Origin: Pseudomonas tumuqii
Lineage (GTDB): Bacteria; Pseudomonadota; Gammaproteobacteria; Pseudomonadales; Pseudomonadaceae
NCBI RefSeq assembly: GCF_013184545.1
Contig: NZ_JAAOJA010000007.1
Span: 186,001-250,000 of the forward strand
Direction: 5' to 3'
Length of the DNA: 64,000 bases
Shown: positions 36,594 to 44,826 of the stretch, in pieces
Layout of the letters: each line of letters begins with the position of its first letter
Numbering within the stretch: the first letter of the stretch is position 1
The notes under the pieces: model-generated
Databases searched by the model: none
The model's input: only the letters and a program-made list of their open reading frames with translations
Told to the model about the DNA's origin: nothing
Position numbers and translations under genes: made by a program

Positions 36594-37565
36594 ATGCGCG
36601 ACCATCCGACCATTCAGGATATTCGAGAAGCCCAGGAACGGCTGAAACCCCATATCAAACATACGCCGCTACTGCGCGCGGAGAAGATGGAGAAGGCCGC
36701 CGGTTGTCAGCTCTATCTGAAGCCCGAAACCCTGCAGATCACCGGGGCCTTCAAAATTCGCGGTGCTTTGAACAAGACGCTCTCGCTACCCAGGGAGGAG
36801 ATCGCCAACGGGATCATCGCCACCTCTTCCGGCAATCACGCCCAGGGGCTCGCCTACGCTGCCCGCATGCTGGGCGTGAAAGCGATCCTCGTGCTTCCGG
36901 TGACCACCCCGAAGATCAAGATCGCCAATACCGAAGCCCTTGGTGCGGAGGTGATCCTCTTCGATGGCGACACCGCCGCCCGCTGGAAAAGGGTGTATGA
37001 AATCGCCGAGGAAAACGGCTATGTGCCCGTCCATGCCTTCGAGGACCCGCTGGTGATGGCCGGTCAGGGCACTATCGGTTGCGAGATCCTCGAAGACCTG
37101 CAGGATGTGGATACGGTCATCATCCCCATGGGCGGCGGCGGCCTGATTTCCGGCATCGCCACCGCCATCAAGGAGTCACGGCCATCGGTGCGGGTCGTCG
37201 GCGCGGAACCGGCGTTGACGCCCAAGTACTACCACAGTCGGTTGAACAAGCAGCGCACCACGCTTCCCTTGAAGAACACCATTGCCGACGGCTTGCGAAT
37301 AAGCGTGCCGGGGCAGAACCCCTATCCGATCATCGAGCGCTATGTCGACGAGATCGTCCTGGTCGAGGACGAGCACATCATCGAAGGCATGCGCGCCCTG
37401 GCCAAGGACGCGAAACTGATCGCCGAGCCCGCCGCCGCGATCGGCATCGGCGCCTTGCTGGCGGGCGTGGTCAAGGTCAGGCCGGATGAAAAGGTCTGCG
37501 TGGTACTGACCGGCGGCAACTGGGACCTGGGCGATCTGGCCGAGGTATACGGCGCTGCCGACTAA
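36594..37565 (+). CDS. threonine/3-hydroxyaspartate dehydratase-like PLP enzyme
   Basis: A 323-residue fold-type II PLP enzyme. The PLP lysine is in 'TGAFKIRGALNK', the substrate loop is SSGNHAQG, and the phosphate loop is MGGGGLISGIA. There is no C-terminal ACT domain, so it is the catabolic, serine-racemase-like type (threonine, serine or threo-3-hydroxyaspartate ammonia-lyase). The ATG at 36594 follows GAGAGGAAAC; a TTG at 36552 would overlap the previous gene. It forms a two-gene operon with the OCD-family gene and ends at the terminator at 37628. Confidence 0.88.
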   Translation: MRDHPTIQDIREAQERLKPHIKHTPLLRAEKMEKAAGCQLYLKPETLQITGAFKIRGALNKTLSLPREEIANGIIATSSGNHAQGLAYAARMLGVKAILVLPVTTPKIKIANTEALGAEVILFDGDTAARWKRVYEIAEENGYVPVHAFEDPLVMAGQGTIGCEILEDLQDVDTVIIPMGGGGLISGIATAIKESRPSVRVVGAEPALTPKYYHSRLNKQRTTLPLKNTIADGLRISVPGQNPYPIIERYVDEIVLVEDEHIIEGMRALAKDAKLIAEPAAAIGIGALLAGVVKVRPDEKVCVVLTGGNWDLGDLAEVYGAAD

Positions 37566-37627
37566 GCGTGCGGCGCGCCGGCGGAGCGGGCAGAGTAAGT
37601 GATGTCGCCTCGGCCCCCCCGATGAAG

Positions 37628-37658
37628 AACGCCCCTCCTTATGGAGGGGCGTTTTGTT
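37628..37658 (+). terminator. terminator of the OCD-dehydratase operon
   Basis: AACGCCCCTCC and GGAGGGGCGTT with a four-base loop, followed by TTTTG. A strong rho-independent terminator. Confidence 0.92.
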
Positions 37659-38040
37659 TGGTGCTGTCCCAATGATGCGTTGCATGAGGGATTCAGGGCT
37701 GAACCCTTTTTGCAGGGCAGCAGCGGGTAGGGTGCGCCGTGCGCACCAGCTCGGGTGACGAATCACCGGTGCGCACGGCGCACCCTACGGCTCCAGTCCA
37801 ATTTGGGTTCAGTGGCGATAAATGAACGCAACATGCGCTTTATGGATGGGCGTTTTGTTTGGTGCTGCCTCAATGATGCGTTGCATGGGCTGAACCCTTT
37901 TGTAGGGCGGCAGCGGGTAGGGTGCGCCGTGCGCACCAGCTCGGGCGATGAATCACTGGTGCGCACCCTACGGCTCCAGTCCATCTTACGTTTAGTGGCG
38001 ATAGCTGAACGCAACATGCGATTGGGACATGGCTTTTTGT
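37650..38040 (+). repeat. tandem ~201-bp repeat with palindromic core
   Basis: Two direct copies start at about 37650 and 37851. Each holds the words CAATGATGCGTTGCATG, GCAGCGGGTAGGGTGCGCC, CTACGGCTCCAGTCCA and CGCAACATGCG. In copy 1 the core is a perfect palindrome with 21-base arms (37727-37747 and 37768-37788). In copy 2 the right arm has lost seven bases (37958-37971). A related palindrome is at 62028-62087. No gene lies in this stretch. Confidence 0.85.
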
Positions 38041-38334
38041 TTTGCCGAATACGAAAAGAGTGAGTCGCGCTGCCCGGGAACAGAACTCGCTCGGCAGCGC
38101 AGAACCTGCTGTTTCGCTGTGCAGGCAACACCTACACCTCCCGTGAGACGGCCGTCCTGGCCACAAGAAATCGGGCGATCACGGGCCTTTCGAGGCCGGC
38201 CGCAGATCCTGCCAGCATGCTCCGGATCGAAAAGGAATCTGCCTGAGTCACCCGGCAATAGAGCATTTCCGTAGGGCTGAGATTCATAGACTTGTAGTCA
38301 CCAACCCGTCATCCACATCCAGGAGATCGACCAA

Positions 38335-39039
38335 GTGACCTACAAACCGAAATTCATCAGCTTCGATTGCTACGGCACGCTCATCAACTTCGAAATGGGC
38401 CCGACCGCGAAAAGACTCTTCGAGGATCGTGTGCCGAGCGAACGGATGCCGGCCTTCCTGGACAGTTTTCGCTTCTACCGTCTCGATGAGGTATTGGGTG
38501 AGTGGAAACCGTTCTTTGACGTGGTTGAAAACTCCATTCAACGCACGTGCAAGAAGCACGGCGTGGAATATCGTCCTTCCGATGCGCTCGCCCTGTACGA
38601 GGCCGTACCGACCTGGCAGCCGCACCCGAACGTCGTCGAGACGCTCGAGGCAATCGCTGCGCATGTTCCGCTGGTGATCCTGTCGAACTCGATGGTCGAT
38701 CTGATCCCGCACAGCGTCGCCCATCTCAAGGCGCCTTTCCACGCGGTCTACACCGCCGAGGAAGCCCGCGCCTACAAGCCGCGGGCGCAGATGTTCGAGT
38801 ACATGTTCGATCAGCTCGGCTGCGGGCCGGAGCAGATGATGCACGTCTCCTCGAGCTTCCGTTACGACCTGATGACCGCCTCTGATCTGGGCTTCATGGC
38901 CAAGGCCTTCATCGACCGCGGTCACGAGCCCGCCTGCGACGGCTATGGTGTCAACCGCCTGACCGACATTCGCCAGCTTCCCGGTTTGCTCGGCCTCGAT
39001 TGCCTGGCCCAGACCGCCACGATGAAACGGGGCGCATGA
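38335..39039 (+). CDS. HAD-superfamily hydrolase (haloacid dehalogenase type II-like), copy 1
   Basis: A 234-residue HAD protein with nucleophile D11 in FDCYGTL, motif II SNSM, the Lys in 'ARAYKPRAQMFEYM' and motif IV 'SSSFRYDLMTASDLG'. L-2-haloacid dehalogenases normally have SSNxxD here; the Asn is Ser, so dehalogenase activity is doubtful. The GTG start at 38335 has AGGAGA upstream. It overlaps the kinase gene (ATGATG) and so belongs to the kinase/phospho-lyase operon. A paralogue with the same changes is at 44121. The substrate may be a phosphorylated or amine-derived acid. Confidence 0.85.
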   Translation: MTYKPKFISFDCYGTLINFEMGPTAKRLFEDRVPSERMPAFLDSFRFYRLDEVLGEWKPFFDVVENSIQRTCKKHGVEYRPSDALALYEAVPTWQPHPNVVETLEAIAAHVPLVILSNSMVDLIPHSVAHLKAPFHAVYTAEEARAYKPRAQMFEYMFDQLGCGPEQMMHVSSSFRYDLMTASDLGFMAKAFIDRGHEPACDGYGVNRLTDIRQLPGLLGLDCLAQTATMKRGA

Positions 39040-40100
39040 TGTCGGAGCATCCGATTGCGGCAGCGGCGTTGAGCACGGCGGTGCCCAGCCTTGCCCTGGA
39101 CGAGGTGGGGGCCTTGGTCGGTCGTCTCTACGGTATCGATGGCAGCGTCAAATCGCTGGTGGGCGAGCGCGACCAGAATTGCTGCATAGAGACCGCGGAC
39201 GGCACGCGTTACGTGGTCAAGATCAGCAATCCATCCGAGCCGGTTGCGGTCGTCGATTTCCAGATCGCTGCGCTCGAGCACGTCGCCCGCGTATCGCCAG
39301 ACCAGCCGGTGCCACGCGTCGTGCGGACGCTTGGAGGACATACGTGCGACACCGTAGCACTGGCCGGCGGGGTTCAAACCACCGTGCGGATGCTGACCTA
39401 TCTCGACGGCGTGCAAATCCGGGAGACACCCCGGACCGCCGCGCAGCGTCGGGCAATGGGGACAGTGCTCGCCGAATTAAACCTCGCGTTGCGCGATTTC
39501 ACCCATCCTTCCGCGACGCACGATCTGCTGTGGAACGTTTCCGCGGCGCACCGCCTGGCAGCCAAGCTCGATGCCATTGAGGACGCCCCGCGTCGCGCGC
39601 TCGCCGAGTCGTTCATGACGCGCTTCAACGAGCATGTCCTGCCGCGTCTGCCCGCGCTGAGGTCGCAGGTCATCCACAACGATTACCACCTCTACAACGT
39701 GCTGGTCGCAGCCGAGGATCATCAGCGCATAGTGGGGATCATCGACTTCGGCGACATGCTGCATGCCCCGCTGGTGGGGGAGGTCGCCACGGCGGCGGCC
39801 TTTCACATGGCCGGCAGCGCCGATCCTTTCGAGGGGGCGGCGCAGTTCGTCGGCGCTTATCACGCCACGCTGCCGCTCAGCGAAATGGAGCAGGAGGTCG
39901 TTGCCGACCTCATGGCCACACGTCACCTGATCACCGTGTTGATTTCGGAATGGCGGGCCAGGCGCTACCCGGAGAACCGCGCCTACATCATGCGCCACAA
40001 CCCCGCGGCATGGGAGGCGTTGTCCCTGATGGCCGATCTTTCCCGCGATCAGGCGCGCGACCGATTACTCACCGAAGTAAGCAAAGGAAAAAGCCAATGA
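39036..40100 (+). CDS. aminoglycoside-phosphotransferase-fold kinase, hydroxylysine kinase-like
   Basis: A 354-residue small-molecule kinase. It has the nucleotide lysine in 'RYVVKISNPSEP', the catalytic loop 'VIHNDYHLYNVLV' (HxDxxxxN) and the metal-binding 'GIIDFGDMLHAPLVGEVA'. 'VRMLTYLDGVQI' is close to the same place in human hydroxylysine kinase (AGPHD1/HYKK), by recall. The next gene resembles its partner phospho-lyase, so phosphorylation of 5-hydroxylysine or a related amino alcohol is likely. The start is 39036 or 39039. It overlaps both neighbours by four bases. Confidence 0.82.
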   Translation: MMSEHPIAAAALSTAVPSLALDEVGALVGRLYGIDGSVKSLVGERDQNCCIETADGTRYVVKISNPSEPVAVVDFQIAALEHVARVSPDQPVPRVVRTLGGHTCDTVALAGGVQTTVRMLTYLDGVQIRETPRTAAQRRAMGTVLAELNLALRDFTHPSATHDLLWNVSAAHRLAAKLDAIEDAPRRALAESFMTRFNEHVLPRLPALRSQVIHNDYHLYNVLVAAEDHQRIVGIIDFGDMLHAPLVGEVATAAAFHMAGSADPFEGAAQFVGAYHATLPLSEMEQEVVADLMATRHLITVLISEWRARRYPENRAYIMRHNPAAWEALSLMADLSRDQARDRLLTEVSKGKSQ

Positions 40101-41449
40101 AAAGCACCACTGACCTCAACATGGTCAACGCCTATATCCCCGGACGCGCCGACCTGAGCCCCGCAACCGCGGCCATGATCGCGCGGCGCGACGCCTTGCT
40201 CGGCCCGGCCTATCGGCTGATGTACGAGCACCCGCTGCATATCGTGCGTGGCGAGGGCGTGTGGCTGATCGATCCAGAGGGGCGCCGTTACCTCGACGTG
40301 TACAACAACGTGGCCTCGCTCGGCCATTGTCACCCGGCGGTGACCGAGGCGATATGCAGGCAAGCGCAGACGCTCGCGACCAACACCCGCTATCTGCACG
40401 ACACCATTCTCGAACTGGCCGAACGCCTGCTCGCGACCGTGCCCGAGACTGACCTTGCGCATCTCATGTTGACCTGCACGGGCAGCGAGGCAAACGACGT
40501 CGCCTATCGTATCGCCAAGGTCCGCACCGGTGGCACGGGCGTGATCGTGACCGAAACTGCCTATCACGGCTTCACCGACGCAGTGTCGCAATTCTCGCCA
40601 TCACTCGGCGCGACAGTCGATCTCGGCGCGCACGTTCGCCTGGTCCCGGCACCGCGCCTCTATCATGCTGAGGGTGCTGACCTCGGCGAACGCTTCACCC
40701 GCGATGTCGAGGCGGCGATCGCCGATCTGCGGCGTCACGGCATCAAGCCAGCGGCACTGATTGTCGATTCACTGTTCACCAGCGACGGCATCCTCCCCGG
40801 ACCGGCGGGCTTCTTGAAGGGCGCGGTCGACGCGATCAAGCGGGCCGGTGGTATTTTCATCGCCGATGAGGTCCAGCCCGGCTTTGGTCGGACGGGCAAG
40901 CATATGTGGGGTTTTCAGCGTCACGGCGTCATCCCCGACATCGTCACCCTGGGCAAACCGATGGGCAATGGACAACCTGTCGCGGGACTGCTGGCCACCG
41001 CTGACGTATTGGCGGAATTTGGCAAAAACTCGAGGTACTTCAACACCTTCGCCGGCAATACCGTATCGTGCGCGGCGGCGCTGGCGGTGTTGGATACGAT
41101 CGAAAAAGAAGGCCTGGTGCAGCATGCCGCCAGGGTCGGAAAGATCCTGCACGACGGCATCGCCGCGCTTGCCACCCGGCACGAGGCGATTGGTGATGTG
41201 CGTGGTGCGGGCATGTTCGTCGGCGTGGAACTGGTCTCGGATCGCGCATCGCGAACCCCCGACCGCGAGCTCACCAGCCGGGTGGTCAATCTGATGCGCG
41301 ACAAGGGCGTCCTGCTCAGCGCCTGTGCGATGGGGCACAATGTGCTCAAGATTCGACCGCCGCTGGTGCTGTCCGCGGAACAAGCCGGCATGGTGATCGA
41401 GACGCTCGACGAAGCGCTAACCGAAGCGCAATCGGCAAAAGCGCGCTAA
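40097..41449 (+). CDS. class III PLP enzyme, 5-phosphohydroxylysine/ethanolamine-phosphate phospho-lyase-like
   Basis: A 450-residue class III aminotransferase-fold protein. 'NNVASLGHCHPAV', 'NTRYLHDTILELAERL', 'TGSEANDVAYRIAK', 'GIFIADEVQPGFGRTGKHMWGF' and the PLP lysine in TLGKPMGNGQP track human AGXT2L2/PHYKPL (450 residues), by recall. Those enzymes eliminate phosphate and ammonia from 5-phosphohydroxylysine to give 2-aminoadipate semialdehyde. The kinase gene directly upstream (ATGA overlap) makes the same two-step route likely here. The start is the ATG at 40097; an earlier in-frame start lies in the kinase gene. Confidence 0.82.
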   Translation: MKSTTDLNMVNAYIPGRADLSPATAAMIARRDALLGPAYRLMYEHPLHIVRGEGVWLIDPEGRRYLDVYNNVASLGHCHPAVTEAICRQAQTLATNTRYLHDTILELAERLLATVPETDLAHLMLTCTGSEANDVAYRIAKVRTGGTGVIVTETAYHGFTDAVSQFSPSLGATVDLGAHVRLVPAPRLYHAEGADLGERFTRDVEAAIADLRRHGIKPAALIVDSLFTSDGILPGPAGFLKGAVDAIKRAGGIFIADEVQPGFGRTGKHMWGFQRHGVIPDIVTLGKPMGNGQPVAGLLATADVLAEFGKNSRYFNTFAGNTVSCAAALAVLDTIEKEGLVQHAARVGKILHDGIAALATRHEAIGDVRGAGMFVGVELVSDRASRTPDRELTSRVVNLMRDKGVLLSACAMGHNVLKIRPPLVLSAEQAGMVIETLDEALTEAQSAKAR

Positions 41450-41475
41450 CGGGACCGACACTCAAGGTACGACTC

Positions 41476-41979
41476 ATGCGATCTTCAGCTTCCCTCGACC
41501 CGTTCGATCTCAAGATTCTTGTGCATCTGCAGCGCGAGGGACGCTGTTCGAATGTCGATCTGTCCGCGGCCATTGGCCTCAGTGAGAGCCCATGTCTCCT
41601 GCGTACGAAACGGCTTCAGGAAATCGGCATTATCCGGGGCTACCGCGCGGAGGTCGCACTGGAGACGCTGGGCAGCCACGTAATCGTGTTTTCCGAGGTG
41701 ACCATCTGCAGCCATCGGCCCCGCGACTTCCGTAAATTCGAAGCAGGGGCTGGCAAGTACCACGAAATCGTCGAATGCTACAACGTCAGTGGCGGTTACG
41801 ATTACCTGCTGAAAATCGTGGCGCCTAGTATTTCCTGTTTCCAGGCGCTCATGGAGCGGCTGCTGGAAGATGATATCGGGATCGAGAAATTTGCCAGCCG
41901 GATCGTATTGCGCCAGCCGCTCGATCAGCGTGGATATCCGCTGAGTACTATCGCAACCGGTAAGCCAAGTTGGGACTGA
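41476..41979 (+). CDS. Lrp/AsnC family transcriptional regulator
   Basis: A 167-residue regulator. The N-terminal HTH reads 'LDPFDLKILVHLQREGRCSNVDLSAAIGLSESPCLLRTKRLQEIGII' and the C-terminal RAM ligand domain includes 'VSGGYDYLLKIVAPSISCFQALM'. It lies 26 bp after the phospho-lyase gene in the same direction, so it probably senses an amino acid of this pathway and controls the HAD-kinase-lyase operon. The aldehyde dehydrogenase gene follows after 296 bp. Confidence 0.92.
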   Translation: MRSSASLDPFDLKILVHLQREGRCSNVDLSAAIGLSESPCLLRTKRLQEIGIIRGYRAEVALETLGSHVIVFSEVTICSHRPRDFRKFEAGAGKYHEIVECYNVSGGYDYLLKIVAPSISCFQALMERLLEDDIGIEKFASRIVLRQPLDQRGYPLSTIATGKPSWD

Positions 41980-42275
41980 TCAAGTGACGCATTGACGCAT
42001 GAAGTTCGGCACCTTGCATCACTATGGCGTTCGGTTTGAGCTTGGCGTCCGTCGTGTTTCTAACCTTCTGTAGCTGTCTCGCTGCGGTGGCTATACGCAA
42101 CTGCTGCCGGGCCCGATGGGGCTTTCGGTAGATTGCATAAATGGCGGCTCGACAGACCGCAGCTACTGCTCAAATGGGGGCTAAGGTCGGCAGCAAATAT
42201 TGGCCGATTTTTTCTACGATGGAGGCCTGGCATCTCATCGCCGAACTGGCGTCCAGCCCCTTTCCGGAGTCCTTT

Positions 42276-43748
42276 ATGAACAGCTTCGACCCCAGCGTCG
42301 TCAAGGTACGCAGTGCCCATTTCATCGGCGGGAGATACCGCAATGCCCTGCCGGGGCTGGAGGTGGTGCGACCCTCGGACGGCCAGTACTACGCGCAACT
42401 GCCGATCGCCGACACGATGCTGGTCGACGAAGCGGTGGAGAACGCCTGGCAGGCCTTTCGCCAGAGTGACTGGGCGACCCGTCCGCCGCGCGAACGCACC
42501 CGCGCCATGCGCCGTTGGGCCGATTTGATCGAGGCGGATGCGGCGACCCTTGCGCCGCTCGAAGCGATTGGTTCGACCCGTCCGTATAAAGACGTGCTGG
42601 CCTGGGATATTCCCTATGTGGCCGAGGTTCTGCGCTTCTTCGCCGAACTCGCCGACAAGCACGGCGGCCAGGTCGCGGCGACCCAGCGTGATCGTTTGGG
42701 TATGCAGATCGCCGAACCCTACGGGGTGATCGGTGCCATCGCGCCGTGGAACTTTCCGCTGAGCATGGCCAACTGGAAGGTCGCGCCGGCCCTGGCGGCC
42801 GGCAACGCGGTGGTACTCAAACCCTCGGAACTGACTCCGTTCTCCATCCTGCGCTACGCCGAGCTGGCGGTGCAGGCGGGGATCCCGGCAGGCATCTTCA
42901 ATGTGGTGCAGGGCGACGGCCGGCTCACCGGCGACGCCCTGTGTCGTCACCCGCGGATCAGCAAGGTGACCTTCACCGGGTCCACCGCCACCGGCGCGAG
43001 CATCATGTCCACCTGCGCCCAGTTCGGGCCGAAGCCGGTGACTCTCGAGCTCGGCGGCAAGAGCCCGCAACTGGTGTTCGCCGACGTCCCGGACTTGCAG
43101 AAGACCGCCCGCAGCGTCGCCATGGGCATCACCGGCAATGCCGGGCAGGTCTGCGTATCGGGCTCGCGGCTGATCATCGAGCGTTCGATTCTCGAGCCCT
43201 TCGTCGAGTACCTGCAGGGCTACTTCCGCGATCTGCGCCCGGGGCACACCTGGTCGGCGCAGACCAGCCTGTCGCCGATCATCTCTCGTCAGCAGGCCGA
43301 GCGGATCGACGGCATCGTCCAGCGCTCGCTTCAGGCCGGCGCCGAAGTGCTGGAGGGCGGTGGCCCGATCGAGGGGCTTGGCGGTGCCTATTACCAGCCG
43401 ACCCTACTGAGCACGCCGGACAGCCGCAACCCGGCTGTGCTCGAGGAGATCTTCGGCCCGGTGCTGACAGTGCAGACCTTCGAGGATGAGGAGCAGGCGC
43501 TACGCCTCGCCGAGCACCCTACCTACGGCCTGGCTGCCGGGGTGCACACCGCCGACCTCAACCGCGCGCTGCGCCTGATTCGCGGCCTGGAAGCCGGCAC
43601 GGTGTGGGTCAACCGCTACGGCCGTAGCAACGATCACATCCTGCCGACCGGGGGCTATAAGCGCTCGGGTATCGGCAAGGATCTGGGCTGCGAAGCCTTC
43701 GAGGCGAATCTGCGGCATAAGAGTGTGCTGATCGATATCGCCGGTTGA
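42276..43748 (+). CDS. NAD(P)-dependent aldehyde dehydrogenase
   Basis: A 490-residue ALDH. 'GVIGAIAPWNFPLSMANWKVAPALAAGNAVVLKPSE', FTGSTATG, the glutamate motif ELGGKSPQ and the catalytic Cys in NAGQVCVSGSR are present. The ATG at 42276 (GGAG upstream) gives a normal length; an ORF start at 42141 adds 45 unrelated residues. It may oxidise the 2-aminoadipate semialdehyde expected from the phospho-lyase, but this rests on position only. It ends at a terminator at 43795. Confidence 0.9.
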   Translation: MNSFDPSVVKVRSAHFIGGRYRNALPGLEVVRPSDGQYYAQLPIADTMLVDEAVENAWQAFRQSDWATRPPRERTRAMRRWADLIEADAATLAPLEAIGSTRPYKDVLAWDIPYVAEVLRFFAELADKHGGQVAATQRDRLGMQIAEPYGVIGAIAPWNFPLSMANWKVAPALAAGNAVVLKPSELTPFSILRYAELAVQAGIPAGIFNVVQGDGRLTGDALCRHPRISKVTFTGSTATGASIMSTCAQFGPKPVTLELGGKSPQLVFADVPDLQKTARSVAMGITGNAGQVCVSGSRLIIERSILEPFVEYLQGYFRDLRPGHTWSAQTSLSPIISRQQAERIDGIVQRSLQAGAEVLEGGGPIEGLGGAYYQPTLLSTPDSRNPAVLEEIFGPVLTVQTFEDEEQALRLAEHPTYGLAAGVHTADLNRALRLIRGLEAGTVWVNRYGRSNDHILPTGGYKRSGIGKDLGCEAFEANLRHKSVLIDIAG

Positions 43749-43794
43749 ATCCGCTGGCCGGTGCCGCCGGCCTCGAGTCTCACGGCAGCATGAG

Positions 43795-43824
43795 CGGGCG
43801 CGTCCTCAGGGGCGCGCCCGTTTT
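43795..43824 (+). terminator. terminator after the aldehyde dehydrogenase gene
   Basis: CGGGCGCG and CGCGCCCG with a ten-base loop, followed by TTTTAG. It separates the two HAD-headed groups. Confidence 0.85.
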
Positions 43825-44011
43825 AGTTTGGGGGCGGCGTAGGTTCTGCGGCGCCAGGCGAGCAGGGTGCTCGGGTGAGCGTTGCGATAGCCCGCTAAAG
43901 TGCATGAACAGGGGATTCGCCCGCTTTTGGAGCGCTCCGCAGCCTCTGCTGAGGTCGGCCAGTAAAACGGTGGTTTGTACTGAGCGACGCGCGCTTTTAA
44001 CGGCATCTGCT

Positions 44012-44036
44012 GGTTTCATGGTGTTGTAATGAAACC
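44012..44036. promoter_or_regulatory. dyad upstream of the second HAD gene
   Basis: GGTTTCAT and ATGAAACC separated by nine bases, 85 bp before the gene at 44121. A candidate operator. The rest of the interval 43825-44120 shows no gene. Confidence 0.4.
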
Positions 44037-44120
44037 GTGATGCAGCGTTGCACCGATGCCTCCCGAACGGAGTAACTGCTTGCCCCGCCATGACCTCAAC
44101 CATCATTCAGGACCGCACTC

Positions 44121-44789
44121 ATGAGCTTTCTTCGACCCAAGTACATCACCTTCGACTGCTACGGCACGCTGACCAACTTCCAGATGGGCCCGTTGACCCG
44201 CGAGCTGTTTGCCGATCGCGTTGCCCCTGAGCAAATGGATCAGTTCGTCAAGGATTTCACCGCTTATCGCTTGGATCAGGTGATGGGTGACTGGCGTCCT
44301 TATGACGAAATCCTCAAGACCGCCATCTCGCGGCTGTGCAAGCGCTGGGGCATCGAATATCGCGGTGAAGGTCAGGTTTACTACGATGCCGTGCCGACCT
44401 GGGGTCCACATGCCGATGTGACGGCCGGCCTGGCGAAGATCGCCGACAAGATTCCCCTGGTGATTCTATCCAATGCGATGGACGAGCAGATCATGTCCAA
44501 CGTCGACAAGCTGGGCGTGCCTTTCCACAAGGTCTTCACCGCTCAGCAGGCCCAGGCCTATAAGCCACGTCTGCAAGCCTTCGAGTACCTGCTCGACAAC
44601 CTTGGTTGCGGTCCGGAAGACCTTCTTCATGTGTCTTCGAGTTTCCGTTACGACCTGATGTCGGCCGACGATATGAAAATCAAAAACAAGGCCTTCGTCG
44701 CCCGTGGCCACGAGCAGCCAGGCAACGCCTGCTACAGCTACCGGCAGATCTCCGACATCGGCGGCTTGGCCGGCCTGGTCGGTCTCTGA
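44121..44789 (+). CDS. HAD-superfamily hydrolase (haloacid dehalogenase type II-like), copy 2
   Basis: A 222-residue paralogue of the protein at 38335, with nucleophile D12 in FDCYGTL, SNAM, 'AYKPRLQAFEYL' and 'SSSFRYDLMSADDM'. It shares the Asn-to-Ser change at the haloacid-dehalogenase signature. The gene heads a second catabolic group and is followed 37 bp later by a PuuB-like oxidase. The two HAD genes lie about 5.8 kb apart and face the same way, probably by duplication or by recruitment of the same function to related substrates. Confidence 0.85.
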   Translation: MSFLRPKYITFDCYGTLTNFQMGPLTRELFADRVAPEQMDQFVKDFTAYRLDQVMGDWRPYDEILKTAISRLCKRWGIEYRGEGQVYYDAVPTWGPHADVTAGLAKIADKIPLVILSNAMDEQIMSNVDKLGVPFHKVFTAQQAQAYKPRLQAFEYLLDNLGCGPEDLLHVSSSFRYDLMSADDMKIKNKAFVARGHEQPGNACYSYRQISDIGGLAGLVGL

Positions 44790-44826
44790 TCCACAACGGT
44801 TGCTCTTCAAGGCAAAGGGGTTGGAT

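Noticed and set aside
37650..38040. Possible CRISPR array because of repeated palindromic units.
   Set aside because: Only two units of about 201 bp, no short regular repeats with unique spacers, and no cas genes.
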